A stretch of DNA of 61,410 bases from positions 1 through 61,410 of the forward strand of contig NZ_BBAJ01000005.1 of NCBI RefSeq assembly GCF_001311195.1, read 5' to 3'. The notes beneath the pieces were generated by a model. That model was not told the DNA's origin, ran no database searches, and saw nothing but the letters and a program-made list of their open reading frames with translations. A program made the translations under genes and the position numbers. This document shows positions 31,251 to 42,355 of the stretch, piece by piece; the first letter of the stretch is position 1, and every line of letters begins with the position of its first letter. The stretch is from Lacticaseibacillus camelliae DSM 22697 = JCM 13995. GTDB taxonomy: Bacteria > Bacillota > Bacilli > Lactobacillales > Lactobacillaceae.

Positions 31251-32525
31251 ATGAGCTATTCTGAGCAGATGCTCGCGGCCCTGGAAAAAGGGCACATGGA
31301 AGAGTCCCGCAACCTTTTCCAATCCGTATTGAAGCACGATGATGATGAAACCAAATACAATCTGGCCGGCGAGTTGTACGCGCTCGGCTTCACCGGGCAG
31401 GCCAAAAGGCTGTACCAGGAGCTGATGGGCAAGTACCCGGACGAAGACGAGCTCAAAACCGACCTGGCGGACATTGCAGTGGGCGATGGCGACACCGATG
31501 AGGCGCTCAACTTGCTGGCGAAGGTCACGCCGGACTCCGACGCTATCCGCAGGCGCTGATGGCCGAGGCCGATGTGTACCAGACGCAGGGTCTTTACGAA
31601 GTCGCTGAGCAAAAGTTGCTGGAAGCCCAAAAGCTGGTGCCGGATGAACCGGTGGTCACCTTTGCGCTCGGGGAGTTGTACTTCGCCTGGGGCCGCGATG
31701 ACCAGGCCGCCCTTGCGTATTCTCAGCTGATCAACGCCGGGGTGGACTCATTGGCCCATGTCAACATCAAAGCCCGTTACGCGGCCACCCTGGCGCATAT
31801 GGGCCAGTATGAAGACGCCGTGGCGGTTTACGAAGACGTCGGCGTGGCGGCCTTGGATCCGGATAGTCTGCTGCAGCTGGGCAGTTTGTACAGTCAGCTG
31901 GATCAGCCCAAGGACGCGATTGAAACGCTGACAGGCCTGATCGAAGGCGACCCATCCTTTGCCAACGCCTATCTGCACTAGCCATGGCTCAGCAGAAAAA
32001 TGGTGATGAGGCGCTGCGCTGACGACGGTGCAAAAAGGGATCGAGCAGGACGCCACGAACCCGACGCTTTTTGCCCTCGGTGCCAGCCTTGCCATCAAGG
32101 AAGAGAACCTGGACTTGGCCGAGAATTACCTGAAAAAGGCCCGCGCCATCGATCCGGAGAACCAGGCCGTTGCGCTGTCCTGGAGCAACCTGCTGCTGGC
32201 TCAGCATAAGGACGAGGACAACGTGGCCTTTTTGGAGGCGCTGGACAAGTCAGATGAGGTCGATCCGCAGATTTACTGGAACCTCGCAAAAAGCTACGAC
32301 CGGCTGGATGATGTTGATAAGGCGCGTGAAAACTACCTGCTGGCTTTCAATGCGCTGCAGGATTCGGCGGACTTTTTGCACGATGTCATCGATTTCTTCC
32401 AGTCGACTGGGGCGACTGCCGAGCTGAAGGCGGCACTCACGCGGTACTTGAAGCTGGTGCCGGATGATGTCGACATGCAGGACCGGCTGGACGAGCTAAA
32501 CGATGAGGCCGATGACCAACAGTAA
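31251..32525 (+). CDS. TPR-repeat protein, YpiA-like (three frameshifts)
   Basis: Cytoplasmic protein of about 425 aa built of tetratricopeptide repeats throughout (for example LAGELYALGFTGQAKRLYQEL, YQTQGLYEVAEQKLLEAQKL, LALGELYFAWGRDDQAALAYS-type units), resembling YpiA encoded near aroA/der in Firmicutes. Likely a scaffold for protein-protein contact. Bases are missing near 31541, 31978 (CAC-CTA) and 32018; with these restored the chain reads ...YLHLAMAQQKNGDEAL..LTTVQKGIEQD. The hup terminator lies just upstream, so either read-through or an unnoticed promoter drives it. Confidence 0.8.
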
Positions 32526-32593
32526 TCAGCGCCGCCTGTTGCCTGCGGATTGCTTGTCTAGCAGTTGATTAATGGCGACGTTCGCTTGAGGCC

Positions 32594-32638
32594 AAAAAAA
32601 TTGGACCGGAGACCACTTGGTCTTCGGTCCTATTTTTG
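32594..32638. terminator. Bidirectional terminator between TPR gene and yitT
   Basis: GGACCGGAGACC-ACTT-GGTCTTCGGTCC 12-bp stem flanked by A7 on the left (T7 on the minus strand) and TATTTTTG on the right. Confidence 0.85.
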
Positions 32639-32644
32639 TCCTAA

Positions 32645-33523
32645 TCACCCCAGAAACAGCCGCTTGGGTTTGCGCTTGTAGGTGAAGCCTTCGCCCAGCG
32701 CCTCGTGCACGTCCAAAATGGTGATGAAGGCGTGCGGGTCAATGTCGTCGATGATGCGCTTGACCGCGGCAATTTCGGTGGTGGCGACCACAGCGTAGAC
32801 GACGCGCTTTTGGTCGCGCGCAAAGCCGCCTTCCGCCTTCAGGTAGGTCGCGCCACGCTCGAGCTGGTTCATGATGGCGTTGGCGATTGCCTCAGATGAG
32901 TCGGAGACGATGAGCACGCCCTTGGCCGCGTACGCGCCTTCCAGCACGAAGTCGACGATGCGCGAAAAGACGTAGCTGGCCAGCAGGGTGTACATCATCC
33001 GTTCGAGGTTCAGGTAGGACAGGCTGGCCAGCAAGACAACCACGTCAAACCCCAGCAGCGAGCGGCCCATTGGGATCCCGGTCTGTTTTTCCAAAATGCG
33101 CGCGATGACGTCCGAGCCGCCGGTGGTGCCGCCGCGCCGGTAAATCAGGCCGCTGCCGATCCCGCCGAAGAGCCCGGCCATCACGCCGGCGATGAACAGG
33201 TCGTGGTGAATGTCCAAACTGACGGGCACGCGCTGCCAGACCCACAGGAACACTGACAACATCACCGTGCCGTAGACCGTGTAGGCGAGGGCCCGCTTGC
33301 CCAGGAACTTGTAGCCCACAATAATCAGCGGGATGTTTAGGACCAGGGTCGAGTAGGCGGGGTCGATGTGCCACCAGTAGCGGATCAAGAGCGTGATGCC
33401 GGTGATGCCGCCTTCCGCCAGGTGGTTGGCGATGTTGACGGTGACTAGGCCGAACCCGTACAGGGCACAGCCCACCGTGATCAGGGCCAGATCCATCACC
33501 ATTCGCTGCGTTTTTTTTGTCAT
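32645..33523 (-). CDS. YitT family membrane protein
   Basis: 293-aa protein with an N-terminal YitT_membrane region of about five helices ([56 protein letters not shown]) and a cytosolic C-terminal DUF2179 domain ([34 protein letters not shown]). [14 protein letters not shown] is the family signature. Function not established; transporter-like. The ATG at 33523 is preceded by CAGGAGG 10 nt away. Frame intact. Divergent from cca. Confidence 0.85.
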   Translation of the reverse strand: MTKKTQRMVMDLALITVGCALYGFGLVTVNIANHLAEGGITGITLLIRYWWHIDPAYSTLVLNIPLIIVGYKFLGKRALAYTVYGTVMLSVFLWVWQRVPVSLDIHHDLFIAGVMAGLFGGIGSGLIYRRGGTTGGSDVIARILEKQTGIPMGRSLLGFDVVVLLASLSYLNLERMMYTLLASYVFSRIVDFVLEGAYAAKGVLIVSDSSEAIANAIMNQLERGATYLKAEGGFARDQKRVVYAVVATTEIAAVKRIIDDIDPHAFITILDVHEALGEGFTYKRKPKRLFLG

Positions 33524-33623
33524 GCCATCACGCCTCCTGAGCTGCTTGCCCCTTAATCTTACCAGACCTTCGCTGTGGTGCGGTGAGTTTGCTATGATAG
33601 AAGGGAGAAAAAGGAGCAAAGTA

Positions 33624-34801
33624 ATGAAAATTGATTTGAGCCATCCGGATTTCCAAGCGGCGATCCCGATCATGAAAAAAATTGAGGCGGCCGGCTACGA
33701 GGCCTATTTCGTCGGCGGCAGCGTGCGCGACGCCTTGCTGGGCCTGCCGATCCACGACGTTGACATCGCCAGCTCGGCGTACCCGGAGGAGATCAAGCAG
33801 ATTTTTCCGCGAACGGTCGACACCGGCATCCAGCACGGCACCGTGATGGTGCTGCATCACGCGTCGGCTATGAGGTGACCACGTTCCGGACGGAATCCGG
33901 CTACCAGGACTTCCGCCGGCCCGACCATGTCACCTTCGTGCGCTCGCTCAAAGAGGACCTCAAGCGCCGCGATTTTACGGTCAACGCGCTGGCCGTGCGC
34001 CACGACGGCACCGTGATCGACATGTTTGACGGCCTGAGCGACCTCGACCACAAGGTGCTGCGCGCGGTCGGCGATCCGCACGCCCGCTTTCACGAGGATG
34101 CGCTGCGGATGATGCGCGCGGTGCGCTTCCAAAGTCAGCTCGGGTTTGCCATCGAACCGGCCACCGAAAGCGCGATTGCGACCAATGCAAAGCTGCTGGC
34201 CAAAATTTCCGTGGAACGCACGGCGACCGAGTTTACCAAGCTGCTGATGGGGCAAGACCGGCAGGCGGGGCTGACGACCTTCATCGACACCGGGCTGTAC
34301 GCTTACGCGCCGCAGCTGAAGGGGCAGGTGGCGGCGCTGCGCCAGCTGGCAGGATTGTCCGCCCCACAGTTTAAGGACGCCGCCATCGGCTGGACGCTGC
34401 TGGTGCACCTGACTGGCCTGAATGCGGAAAAGCTGCTGCGGGCCTGGAAACAGGCCAATGATTTGATCCGCCTGACCACCAGCGCCGCGCAACTGCTGAA
34501 GCAGTTGCCGGGGGCCGATGCCTGGGCGTTGTATCAGGCCGGCAAAGCCGCTGCAGCCGTTGCCTTTACGGCCGAGCAGGCACTGAATTCTGACTTTGAC
34601 CTGGCGCAGGCAGAGGCGGCGTACGCGGCGCTGCCGATCCACGCCAAAGCGGAGCTGGCGATCGACGGTAAAACGCTGATGGCCAGCGGGTTTAAGCCGG
34701 GGCCGCAGCTGGGCCAGACGCTGAACCTTTTGGAGCGTGCCGTGGTGTTTGGTCAGCTGCCAAACGACCAGGCCGCCTTGCTGGCAGCGGCGCAGAAATA
34801 A
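33624..34801 (+). CDS. cca: CCA-adding tRNA nucleotidyltransferase (one frameshift)
   Basis: Adds or repairs the 3' CCA end of tRNAs. Class II nucleotidyltransferase: [12 protein letters not shown] with the metal-binding DVDIAS, then [29 protein letters not shown] and the [11 protein letters not shown] neck. A base is missing near 33862 ([15 protein letters not shown]); corrected length about 392 aa, normal. AAAGGAG RBS; TATGAT at 33594-33599 is a likely -10. A terminator follows immediately. Confidence 0.93.
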
Positions 34802-34824
34802 ATAAACTAACATCATTTCTTTGG

Positions 34825-34852
34825 CGATCGGGTCGCAGCCCGGTCGTTTTTT
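34825..34852 (+). terminator. cca terminator
   Basis: CGATCGGG-TCGCAG-CCCGGTCG stem (one G-T pair) followed by six T residues. Confidence 0.8.
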
Positions 34853-34932
34853 GGTACTCCAGCGGCAATCAAGTCAATTTTTTCTGTGCAGGTTCCATGT
34901 TATGATGGTGAACAGAAGAAGCGAGGATGACT

Positions 34933-36837
34933 ATGCAAACATTGACTGCGGAAGGCGTGCGCAAGGCGTACGGCGATAAGCAACTGTTCACAGATTTAGA
35001 TTTTCTGATCAACGAAGGCGACCGCGTTGGGCTGATCGGCGTCAACGGTACCGGCAAAACGACCCTGCTCAACGGCATCGCCGGCACCGATCCGTTTGAC
35101 GCCGGTGACATCACCACCCCGAAAAATTATCGGATCAGCTATCTGGCGCAAAAGCCGGCGCTGGATGCGGACAAGCAGATCATGGACGCGATCTACGGCG
35201 GCACCTCACCGGTATTTGCGGCGATCCGCACTTACGAAAAGGCGCTGGCCGAATACACCAAGGCGCCCATGGATGCCGCCACGCAGGAGGCCTACACCAA
35301 AGCCGACGCCAAAATGACGCAGCTGGACGCCTGGGACGCAGAGACCAACATCAAAACGATCCTGACCCAGCTGCACATTTCTGACCTCAACCAAACGATC
35401 GGCAGTTTGTCCGGGGGCCAGCAGAAGCGGGTCGGACTGGCGCAGGTGCTGATCGAAGCGCCTGACCTGCTGATGCTGGACGAGCCGACCAACCACCTGG
35501 ACTTTGACTCCATCGACTGGCTTGAATCGTACCTGGCGAAGTACAAAGGGGCGCTTTTGGTCGTCACCCATGATCGCTACTTTCTAGATCACGTCACCAA
35601 CGTCATCTGGGAACTCGACCGCGGCCAGCTGCACCGGTACACCGGCAACTACGAGGCCTATGTCGAACAAAAGGCCGCGGCCGATGAGCGCGATGCGGCC
35701 AGCTCGCACAAGCAGCAGCAGCTTTACAAGCAGGAGCTGGACTGGATGCACGCCGGCGCTCAGGCCCGCACCACCAAGCAGCAGGCCCGCATCAACCGCT
35801 TTGTTGATCTGAAGGAAAATATGAACAGCCAGCCGGCCCAGAACGGCACCGTCGAAATGAAGGTAGCGTCCACGCGTCTGGGCAAAAAGGTGATTGAATT
35901 TGCCCACGCCAACCTGACGCTTGGCAGCCACCGCATCCTGAGTGATTTCTCGTGGCTGGTCCAGCCGGGCCAGCGCATCGGCATTTCGGGGCTCAACGGC
36001 GCCGGCAAGTCGACGCTGCTCAACGTGATCGCCGGCAAGGTCAAGCTGGACAGTGGTACTTGTGTGCTGGGCGAAACCGTGAAGCTGGGCTATTACACCC
36101 AGCTGGCCGTTGATCTGGACCCGACCAAGCGCGTGATCGCCTACCTGCAAGAGGCAGGCGAGGAGCTGGTGACCAATGCCGGTGAGCGCATTTCGGTCAC
36201 CCAGCTGCTCGAGCAGTTCCTGTTTCCTCGCAGCATGCACGGCGAGCTGATCTCGCGCCTGTCCGGTGGCGAAAAGCGCCGGCTGTACCTGCTGCGGATC
36301 CTGATGAGCCAGCCCAACGTGCTGCTGCTCGATGAGCCGACCAACGACCTGGACGTGGCGACTTTGACCGTGCTGGAGGATTACCTGCGCCAGTTTCCGG
36401 GCACGATAATCACCGTCTCGCATGACCGGTACTTCCTGGATAAGGTCGCCGATAACTTGCTGTTCTTCGAGGGCAATGGCCGCATCGACCGCCATGTCGG
36501 GCTGTTCACCGACTACCTGAAGAAAATGCGGGCAGACGAAGAGCAAAACACGGCGCCTAAATCTAAACCGGTGGCCACTGCGGCGCCGGCCCAGCCTGAA
36601 GCCAAGGCCGAAAAGACCAAGCTGACCTACGCGGAACAAATCGAGCACGACGACCTGCAGAAGAAAATGGATGCCTTGGACGATGAGATCACCGCACTGA
36701 AAAAGGAAATGAGCACCATCAGCGGCGAGGATTACGTCAAGCTGGGCGACCTTCAAAAGCAGATCGATGATAAAAACGCGGCGCTCGACAAGATGTTTGA
36801 CCGCTTTGCCGCCCTTGACGAGTACGTTTCGGATTAG
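34933..36837 (+). CDS. ABC-F family ATPase, Uup type
   Basis: 634-aa soluble ABC-F protein with two nucleotide-binding domains and no TM. NBD1: [39 protein letters not shown]2: [35 protein letters not shown]. An interdomain linker region lies between ([18 protein letters not shown]). The C-terminal 90 residues form a charged coiled coil ([20 protein letters not shown]), the mark of Uup, implicated in DNA or ribosome-associated processes rather than drug resistance. The second ATG (34933) is used because GAGG lies 6 nt before it. Frame intact over 1.9 kb. First gene of the ABC-F-thyA-dfrA operon. Confidence 0.9.
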   Translation: MQTLTAEGVRKAYGDKQLFTDLDFLINEGDRVGLIGVNGTGKTTLLNGIAGTDPFDAGDITTPKNYRISYLAQKPALDADKQIMDAIYGGTSPVFAAIRTYEKALAEYTKAPMDAATQEAYTKADAKMTQLDAWDAETNIKTILTQLHISDLNQTIGSLSGGQQKRVGLAQVLIEAPDLLMLDEPTNHLDFDSIDWLESYLAKYKGALLVVTHDRYFLDHVTNVIWELDRGQLHRYTGNYEAYVEQKAAADERDAASSHKQQQLYKQELDWMHAGAQARTTKQQARINRFVDLKENMNSQPAQNGTVEMKVASTRLGKKVIEFAHANLTLGSHRILSDFSWLVQPGQRIGISGLNGAGKSTLLNVIAGKVKLDSGTCVLGETVKLGYYTQLAVDLDPTKRVIAYLQEAGEELVTNAGERISVTQLLEQFLFPRSMHGELISRLSGGEKRRLYLLRILMSQPNVLLLDEPTNDLDVATLTVLEDYLRQFPGTIITVSHDRYFLDKVADNLLFFEGNGRIDRHVGLFTDYLKKMRADEEQNTAPKSKPVATAAPAQPEAKAEKTKLTYAEQIEHDDLQKKMDALDDEITALKKEMSTISGEDYVKLGDLQKQIDDKNAALDKMFDRFAALDEYVSD

Positions 36838-36848
36838 GAGGAACACGC

Positions 36849-37804
36849 ATGCCAGTCACAGAACAGCCGTACTTGGACCTGCTGAAGCAAATTATGGAAA
36901 CCGGCGATTTTAAAGGCGACCGCACGGGCACTGGGACCTACTCGATTTTTGGCGCCCAGCTGCGGTTCGACCTGAGCAAAGGGTTTCCCTTACTCACCAC
37001 GAAAAAAAAGTCCCGTTTGGTCTGATCAAAAGCGAGATGCTGTGGTTCTTGCACGGCGACACCAACATTCGCTTCCTGCTGCAGCACCATAACCACATCT
37101 GGGACGAGTGGGCGTTCGAGCGCTGGGTCGAGTCGCCAGAGTACACCGGCCCTGATATGACCGACTTCGGCCGGCGCCGGCTCAAGGACGCTGATTTTGC
37201 CAAGGTCTATCAGGCGCAAATGCAGGCGTTCGATGATAGAATTCTAGCTGACGAAACTTTCGCCAAAAAGTATGGCACCTTGGGCAACGTGTACGGCAAG
37301 CAGTGGCGCGCCTGGGCAACCAGTCGCGGCGACACCATCGACCAACTGGGCAACGTCATCGCGGCCATCAAAAAAACGCCGAACTCCCGGCGCCTGATTG
37401 TCTCGGCGTGGAACCCGGAGGACGTGCCGACCATGGCGCTGCCGCCGTGCCACACGCTGTACCAGTTCTACGTCAATGAAGGCAAGCTCTCGCTGCAGCT
37501 GTACCAGCGCAGCGCGGACATGTTCCTCGGCGTGCCGTTTAACATCGCCAGCTACGCGCTGTTGACCCATTTGGTGGCCCAGGAAACCGGGCTGCAGGTC
37601 GGCGAGTTTATCCACACGTTCGGGGATGCGCACATTTACACGAATCACGTCGATCAGGTCGCCGAGCAGCTCAGCCGCACGCCGCGCAATAGCCCGCAGC
37701 TGGTGCTGACACCGGGCAAAACCATCGACACGCTGACCATGGCAGACATCAAGGTGAAGGATTACGACCCGTATCCCGCCATTAAGGCGCCGGTCGCGGT
37801 CTGA
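36849..37804 (+). CDS. thyA: Thymidylate synthase (one frameshift)
   Basis: Converts dUMP to dTMP using methylene-tetrahydrofolate. N-terminal [19 protein letters not shown] with the folate/dUMP Arg, ..[20 protein letters not shown], catalytic Cys in [33 protein letters not shown], and the C-terminal IKAPVAV. The A8 run at 37002-37009 should be A6. Corrected length about 317 aa, the longer ThyA form with the 50-residue insert typical of lactobacilli. Starts 12 nt after the ABC-F stop and is followed by dfrA. Confidence 0.95.
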
Positions 37805-37822
37805 GCACCACAGGAGGATCCG

Positions 37823-38309
37823 ATGATCGCATTTGTTTGGGCCCAGGACCAAGCCGGCACGATCGGCAAAAACGGCAAGCTGCCGTGGCACCTGCCCGAT
37901 GACCTGCATCAGTTCAAGCAGCTGACCCTGGGCCAGCTGACTGTGATGGGCCGGACCACTTATGAAGCCTGCCGAAGCGGCCGCTGCCGGGGCGCACGAA
38001 TATTGTGCTGACCCACCAGGAAGACTACCAGGCGCCAGGGGCGGTGGTCGTGCACGACCGCGCAGAGTTGCTCGCCTATGCTTCGACTCACCCGCAGCAG
38101 CGCCTGATGATCGTCGGCGGGGCCCAGGTGTTCATGGCCTTTGCGACATCGTCGACCGGTTGTACGTGACCAAGCTGGCCGGCACTTTTCAGGGCGACGT
38201 CAAAATGCCGCCCCTGGATTGGGCCGCGTTTAAGCAGATCGCGAGTCGCGAGGTCATCGATTCCGACCCACGCAAGACGCATGTGTTTGAAACCTGGGCG
38301 CGCAAATAA
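37823..38309 (+). CDS. dfrA: Dihydrofolate reductase (two frameshifts)
   Basis: Regenerates tetrahydrofolate from the dihydrofolate made by ThyA. About 162 aa after correction. [28 protein letters not shown] has the Trp and Asp of the active site; [11 protein letters not shown]-type NADPH site, [12 protein letters not shown], and [23 protein letters not shown] follow. Bases are missing near 37969 (GAA-GCC-CTG) and 38142 (GCC-TTT-xGC-GAC). CAGGAGGATCC RBS. The thyA-dfrA pairing is universal in this group. Confidence 0.93.
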
Positions 38310-38311
38310 AC

Positions 38312-38358
38312 AAAAAGTGCCGGCGCAGAGGAATTTTTCTCCGCGCCGGCACTTTTTA
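38312..38358. terminator. Bidirectional terminator between dfrA and hemolysin III gene
   Basis: AAAAAGTGCCGGCGC pairs with GCGCCGGCACTTTTT across a 16-nt loop, with A and T runs at both edges, serving both convergent genes. Confidence 0.85.
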
Positions 38359-38368
38359 ATTTGGCCTG

Positions 38369-39008
38369 TTAGACAAATAAGTAAATCGAGGCGTACATGC
38401 AGGCTGAGCCAATCATCACAAACAGGTGCCAGATGACGTGAATGTACGGGATCTTTTTCTGCGAGTAAAGCAAGGCGCCAAAGGTGTAGGCGACGCCGCC
38501 GGCCACCAGCAGCCAGAAGCCGATGCGGCCTAAGTGGGCCCACAGCGGCTGCATGCCGATCAGGCACATCCAGCCGAGGATCACGTAAATGGCGGTTTCC
38601 GCGCCGCGAAAACGCCCGAGGAAGAAGAGCTTGTAGGCGATTCCGGCGGCGCACAGCAGCCAGATCGCGGCCAACAGTCCCCAGCCGAGTGGCCCACCGA
38701 TCGCTACGAGACAGTAGCAGGTAAGAGCCGGCAATCAGGATGAAGACGCTGGAATGGTCAATCACTTGCAGGACATGGCGCGCCTTAGTGAAGTAAAACC
38801 CGTGAAACAGCGTCGAGCCCAGGTAGAGGATGATCAGCGAAATGCCGAAACCCAGGAAGGTGACCAGGCGGAGTGTGGTCGTGGCCTTGAACGCTAGAGC
38901 GACCGTTCCGACAACGGATAGCCCCAGCGCGAAGGCGTGCGTCACGGCGCTCAGCATCTGGTCGTTAAAGTTATAGTATGCGGATTTAAATGGTTTGCTC
39001 AATTGCAT
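38369..39008 (-). CDS. Hemolysin III / PAQR family membrane protein (one frameshift)
   Basis: About 212-aa seven-TM protein. Family marks: an N-terminal NDQMLSAVTHAFALGLSVVG, then STLFHGFYF with the conserved Ser and His, HVLQVIDHSSVFILIAGSY, and the C-terminal HVIWHLFVMIGSACMYASIY with the two metal-site His. One indel lies near 38720 (one extra or two missing bases). Members are membrane-homeostasis hydrolases/receptors; hemolytic activity is not implied. Start codon follows GGAGG on the minus strand. Confidence 0.85.
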
Positions 39009-39098
39009 CGGCTACCTCCCTGACTCTTTAGGTTTATGATACCATGTATAAAGCGTCAAATCAATTTCATCTAGTATTAAAAACCAAGTTCCCTGTTA

Positions 39099-39128
39099 CT
39101 GACAAATTGGGGTGGGCTTTGGTATACT
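39099..39128 (+). promoter_or_regulatory. degV promoter
   Basis: CTGACA (39099-39104), an 18-nt spacer and TATACT (39123-39128), 39 nt before the degV ATG. Confidence 0.55.
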
Positions 39129-39167
39129 GGACGCAGTGCAAAACTACCTACAGAAAGCGTGGCTCAA

Positions 39168-40009
39168 ATGGCAAACATCAAACTGGTGACGGATTCCTCA
39201 ATTCAGCTGACCCCGGAAGAGATCGCGAAGTACGACATTCACGTTATCCCGCTGACGATCATGATTGATTCCACCGTGTACGTGGACGGTGAGACGATCA
39301 CGCGCGCCGAGTTTATGGATAAAATGGCGGCAGCTCGGCGCTGCCGAAAACGTCGCAGCCGGCGATTGGCACTTTTCTGGATACGTTCAACGAACTGACC
39401 GCTGACGGCAGCGAGGTGCTTGCCGTGCACATGCTAGAGGCCATTTCTGGCACGGTCAATTCCGCGCGCCAGGCCGCCGAGCTCTGCAAGGGCAAAGTGA
39501 CCGTGGTGGACTCCCAATTCACCGACCGCGCGCTGTCCTTTCAGGTGATTGAGGCCGCCAAGGCGATTCAAGCCGGCAAATCGATGGCCGAGGTGGTCAA
39601 GCGCATGGCCGTTATCCGCGACCACACCAAGCTGGTCATGGGCGTCTCCACGCTGGACAACTTGGTCAAGGGCGGGCGCATCAGCCGGGTGTCGGGGATG
39701 CTGTCCTCGCTGCTCAACATCAAGGTGATCCTCGAAGTCACCGGCGGCGAGCTCAAGGCGCTGCAAAAGGGCCGCGGCATGAAGACTTTAGTCAACTTTG
39801 CCGACAAGACGGTTGAGCAAATGGCCAAGCTGGGCAACGTCAAGAGCGTTGGCGTGTCCTACGCCGGCGGCAAGAAGCTGGCCGAGGACATCGGTGCCAA
39901 GGTCAAGGCGGCACTGCCGAACGCGGAGCTGCTGGTGCGGCCAACGGACCCTGTGATTGCGACGCACACCGGCGATGGCGCCTTTGCAATCACGTACTAC
40001 GTCGACTAA
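39168..40009 (+). CDS. DegV family fatty-acid-binding protein (one frameshift)
   Basis: 280-aa DegV/FakB-like protein that binds fatty acids for the FakA kinase. N-terminal KLVTDSSIQLTPEEI, IPLTIMIDSTVYVDGETI, then TSQPAIGTF and AISGTVNSARQAAEL with the ligand-contacting SGT, a VVDSQ turn, and LVKGGRISRVSG. A base is missing near 39332 (KMAAASALPKTSQP expected). Start ATG at 39168 with a weak RBS-like AGAAAG. FakB role in exogenous fatty acid uptake is inferred from the family. Confidence 0.88.
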
Positions 40010-40022
40010 AATAGAGCCATTC

Positions 40023-40049
40023 GGGCCGGGATTCCCGGTCCTTTTTTTT
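40023..40049 (+). terminator. degV terminator
   Basis: GGGCCGGG-ATT-CCCGGTCC 8-bp stem (one G-T pair) followed by eight T residues. Confidence 0.85.
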
Positions 40050-40066
40050 AATTGAAGGAGGCCGCC

Positions 40067-40927
40067 ATGAAAAAAACACAGATTGCAGCACGGGTTGCTG
40101 GGCCTCTTGACGATTCTTGCGACGGCCGTGGTCACGTTCTTGATCTGGCAGGTGGCGGGGCCCAAGGCTCAGCCGATTCATCTAAGGGGGCAGGTGCAGC
40201 AGGTCAAGACCCTGCGCCTGGCCGCGGTCGGCGATTCGCTGACCCACGCGTCGGTGACGAAACCAACAACGGCGGCTACGTCGGCCTAATCAAAGGGGAC
40301 TTGGAAAGCTCCGGTGTCTACCAGGTCGACACGTCGAACTACGGCGTGACCGGCGACACCAGCACGCAGATCCTGAAGCGGGTCAATGCGCAAAAAAAGC
40401 TGCGCACCGATGTCGAGCACGCGGACATCCTGACGGTGACGGTGGGCGGCAACGACTTGATGCACGTGCTGCAAAAGAACCTGCTGTCCATTTCGACCAA
40501 GGACGTGACCAGCGGTGCCACTACTTATCGGCGCCACCTGACCAGCCTGCTTAAGGCGCTGCGCCAGCTCAACCCGAAGGCGCCGGTGTACGTGTTCGGC
40601 GTCTACAATCCGTTCTATGTTTATTTTCCCAATCTGACCGCGATGACCACCAGCGTGAAGACTTGGAATAATACAACACAGGCGGCGCTGGGTGACTTCG
40701 ACCACATGTATTACGTCGATATCGATTCGGTGCTGACCAAGGGCGCGAACACGCAGGCCAACAGCAAGGCGGACAAGAAAAAGCTGGAGTCGGCGATGTC
40801 CGGCAGCAGCAAGAACCCGCTGATTTTCGAGTCGGATCACTTCCACCCGAACAACGCCGGGTACGCGCTGATGACGTCGCAGTTATGGAAAAAGATGCAG
40901 GCAACTGAAAGTACGTGGGAGAAATAA
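40067..40927 (+). CDS. SGNH/GDSL lipase-esterase, YpmR-like (two frameshifts)
   Basis: About 286 aa, membrane-anchored SGNH hydrolase. With the A7 run at 40070-40076 read as A6 the N-terminus is MKKHRLQHGLLGLLTILATA followed by VVTFLIWQV, a signal anchor. Block I AAVGDSLTHG with catalytic Ser, then TVGGNDLMH (block III Asn) and FESDHFHPNNAGY (block V Asp-x-x-His) complete the active site. A G is missing near 40250 (LTHG-VGDETNNGG). It precedes ypmS by 2 nt, the ypmR-ypmS order of Bacillus. Substrate unknown, probably cell-envelope esters. Confidence 0.85.
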   Translation: MKKTQIAARVAGPLDDSCDGRGHVLDLAGGGAQGSADSSKGAGAAGQDPAPGRGRRFADPRVGDETNNGGYVGLIKGDLESSGVYQVDTSNYGVTGDTSTQILKRVNAQKKLRTDVEHADILTVTVGGNDLMHVLQKNLLSISTKDVTSGATTYRRHLTSLLKALRQLNPKAPVYVFGVYNPFYVYFPNLTAMTTSVKTWNNTTQAALGDFDHMYYVDIDSVLTKGANTQANSKADKKKLESAMSGSSKNPLIFESDHFHPNNAGYALMTSQLWKKMQATESTWEK

Positions 40928-40929
40928 GT

Positions 40930-41561
40930 ATGCGAGAAGCCAAGGCCCGCTCGCGGGCAACTAAATCTGAATTAAACAAGCCGCGCGGCCGCTTCAATCT
41001 CTGGAAGTGGGTGTGCCTGATCCTGATTGGCTGATGCTCGGCACCGGCGTCTGGCTGGCGCATGCCGTCTTGACGCCGGTCGACCAAAGCTATTCGACGC
41101 AGGACACGACGACCGGCGATCCAGCCATGACGGTGTCCTTGACCAAGCGTCAGGCCAACGAGATCATTTCGTATTACCTGAACGATTTTCAAAAAGACAG
41201 CAACGTGAAGTACTCGCTGACGCTGGCTGACCAGGCGGTGCTTGACGGCTCGTTCAAGTTCTTCGGCCAAAAAGTAGGGTTCAGCCTGTTGTTTGACCCG
41301 CTGGTCCTGAAAAACGGCAACGTCGAGCTCAAGGCCCGGCAGCTGAATGTTGGCAGCTTACCCGTGCCGATCTCGTACGTGATGAGTTACGCCGCCGGCA
41401 ACTTCAAGCTGCCTAAATGGGTCAGGATGAATAGCAAGCAGAAGACGGTTGTGCTAGACTTGAACAAATTCAAGATGGCCAACGGCATGCAGCTGAAGGC
41501 CGATAAAATCGACCTGCCGAATTCGCAGATCGACTTCTCGGTTTACCTGCCGAAAAAGTAA
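40930..41561 (+). CDS. YpmS family (DUF2140) protein (one frameshift)
   Basis: About 210 aa, single N-terminal TM ([21 protein letters not shown]) after a basic leader, then an extracytoplasmic domain with [36 protein letters not shown] and [13 protein letters not shown], matching YpmS. A base is missing near 41030. Function unknown; always next to ypmR, so likely works with that SGNH hydrolase at the envelope. It starts 2 nt after ypmR. Confidence 0.82.
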
Positions 41562-41599
41562 CCGGCAGGGCCGTGCGTGAAATAAGGGGGAAAATTGTA

Positions 41600-42118
41600 A
41601 TGGCTGAAACAGCAATTTTTGCAGGTGGGTGTTTTTGGTGCATGGTCAAGCCGTTCGAGGAGCAGCCAGGCATTTTGAACGTCGTGTCTGGTTACACCGG
41701 CGGCCACGTCGCCAACCCGACCTACGCCGAAGTGAAGGCCCACAAGACTGGGCACACCGAAGCAGTGCGGATCACGTTTGACCCAAGCATCGTTTCCTAC
41801 GAGGACCTGTTGAACACATACTGGCAGCAGACCGATCCAACCGACGCCATGGGCCAGTTCCAAGACCGCGGCGACAACTACCGGCCGGTGATTTACGTGG
41901 CGAATGCCAAGCAGCGTGCGGCCGCCGAGGCGTCGAAGAAGGCGCTTGAAGCCAGCGGCCGGTTCGACAAGCCCATTGTCACCTCGATTGAGGACGCCAA
42001 GCCGTTCTACGAAGCTGAGCCGGAGCATCAGCAGTTTTATGCCCACAACCCGCGGCGCTTTGCCGAGGAACACAAGCAGCGTCAGGAATTCATCGACAAA
42101 AACTGGAGGGACGCCTAA
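41600..42118 (+). CDS. msrA: Peptide-methionine (S)-S-oxide reductase
   Basis: Repairs oxidised methionine. 172 aa, frame intact. Active-site GGCFWCM holds the catalytic Cys and a neighbouring Cys; [21 protein letters not shown] and [26 protein letters not shown] are standard. The residue after CMV is Lys (CMVKPF), where the family nearly always has Glu. ATG 41600 with AAGGGGGAAA RBS is preferred over an upstream in-frame codon. Its TAA overlaps the ATG of yozE (TAATG). Confidence 0.93.
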   Translation: MAETAIFAGGCFWCMVKPFEEQPGILNVVSGYTGGHVANPTYAEVKAHKTGHTEAVRITFDPSIVSYEDLLNTYWQQTDPTDAMGQFQDRGDNYRPVIYVANAKQRAAAEASKKALEASGRFDKPIVTSIEDAKPFYEAEPEHQQFYAHNPRRFAEEHKQRQEFIDKNWRDA

Positions 42119-42352
42119 TGCGCCAAAGCTTTTATCAGTACCTGATGACCCTACGCAACCCCAATGATCACGGTGAAATTGCGAATTTCGCCCAGAATGC
42201 GTTTTTTTGACCAGGCGTTTCCGAAGCAGGAAACTGATTTTGAAAAGCTTTCGAATTACCTTGAGCTAAACGCCGGCTATCTGCCGAGCATGAGTGTTTT
42301 CGACCAGGCGTACAACATGTACCTGAGTCACGAGCACATCGGAAGGAATTAA
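42118..42352 (+). CDS. yozE: YozE family SAM-like protein (one frameshift)
   Basis: UPF0346 protein, about 77 aa: [20 protein letters not shown] then [37 protein letters not shown] and YNMYLSHEH. It is a small sterile-alpha-motif-like helical bundle of unknown role. The T7 run at 42202-42208 should be T6; without correction the gene ends at residue 30. Overlaps msrA by one base and precedes ctpA by 3 nt, so msrA-yozE-ctpA is one operon. Confidence 0.85.
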
Positions 42353-42355
42353 AGC

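Noticed and set aside
34933-36837. ABC-F protein as an antibiotic-resistance determinant
   Set aside because: C-terminal charged coiled coil and operon with thyA-dfrA indicate the housekeeping Uup type, not an ARE resistance ABC-F.
38369-39008. Hemolysin III as a virulence factor
   Set aside because: The PAQR family name is historical; the protein is conserved in harmless lactobacilli and has no toxin features.
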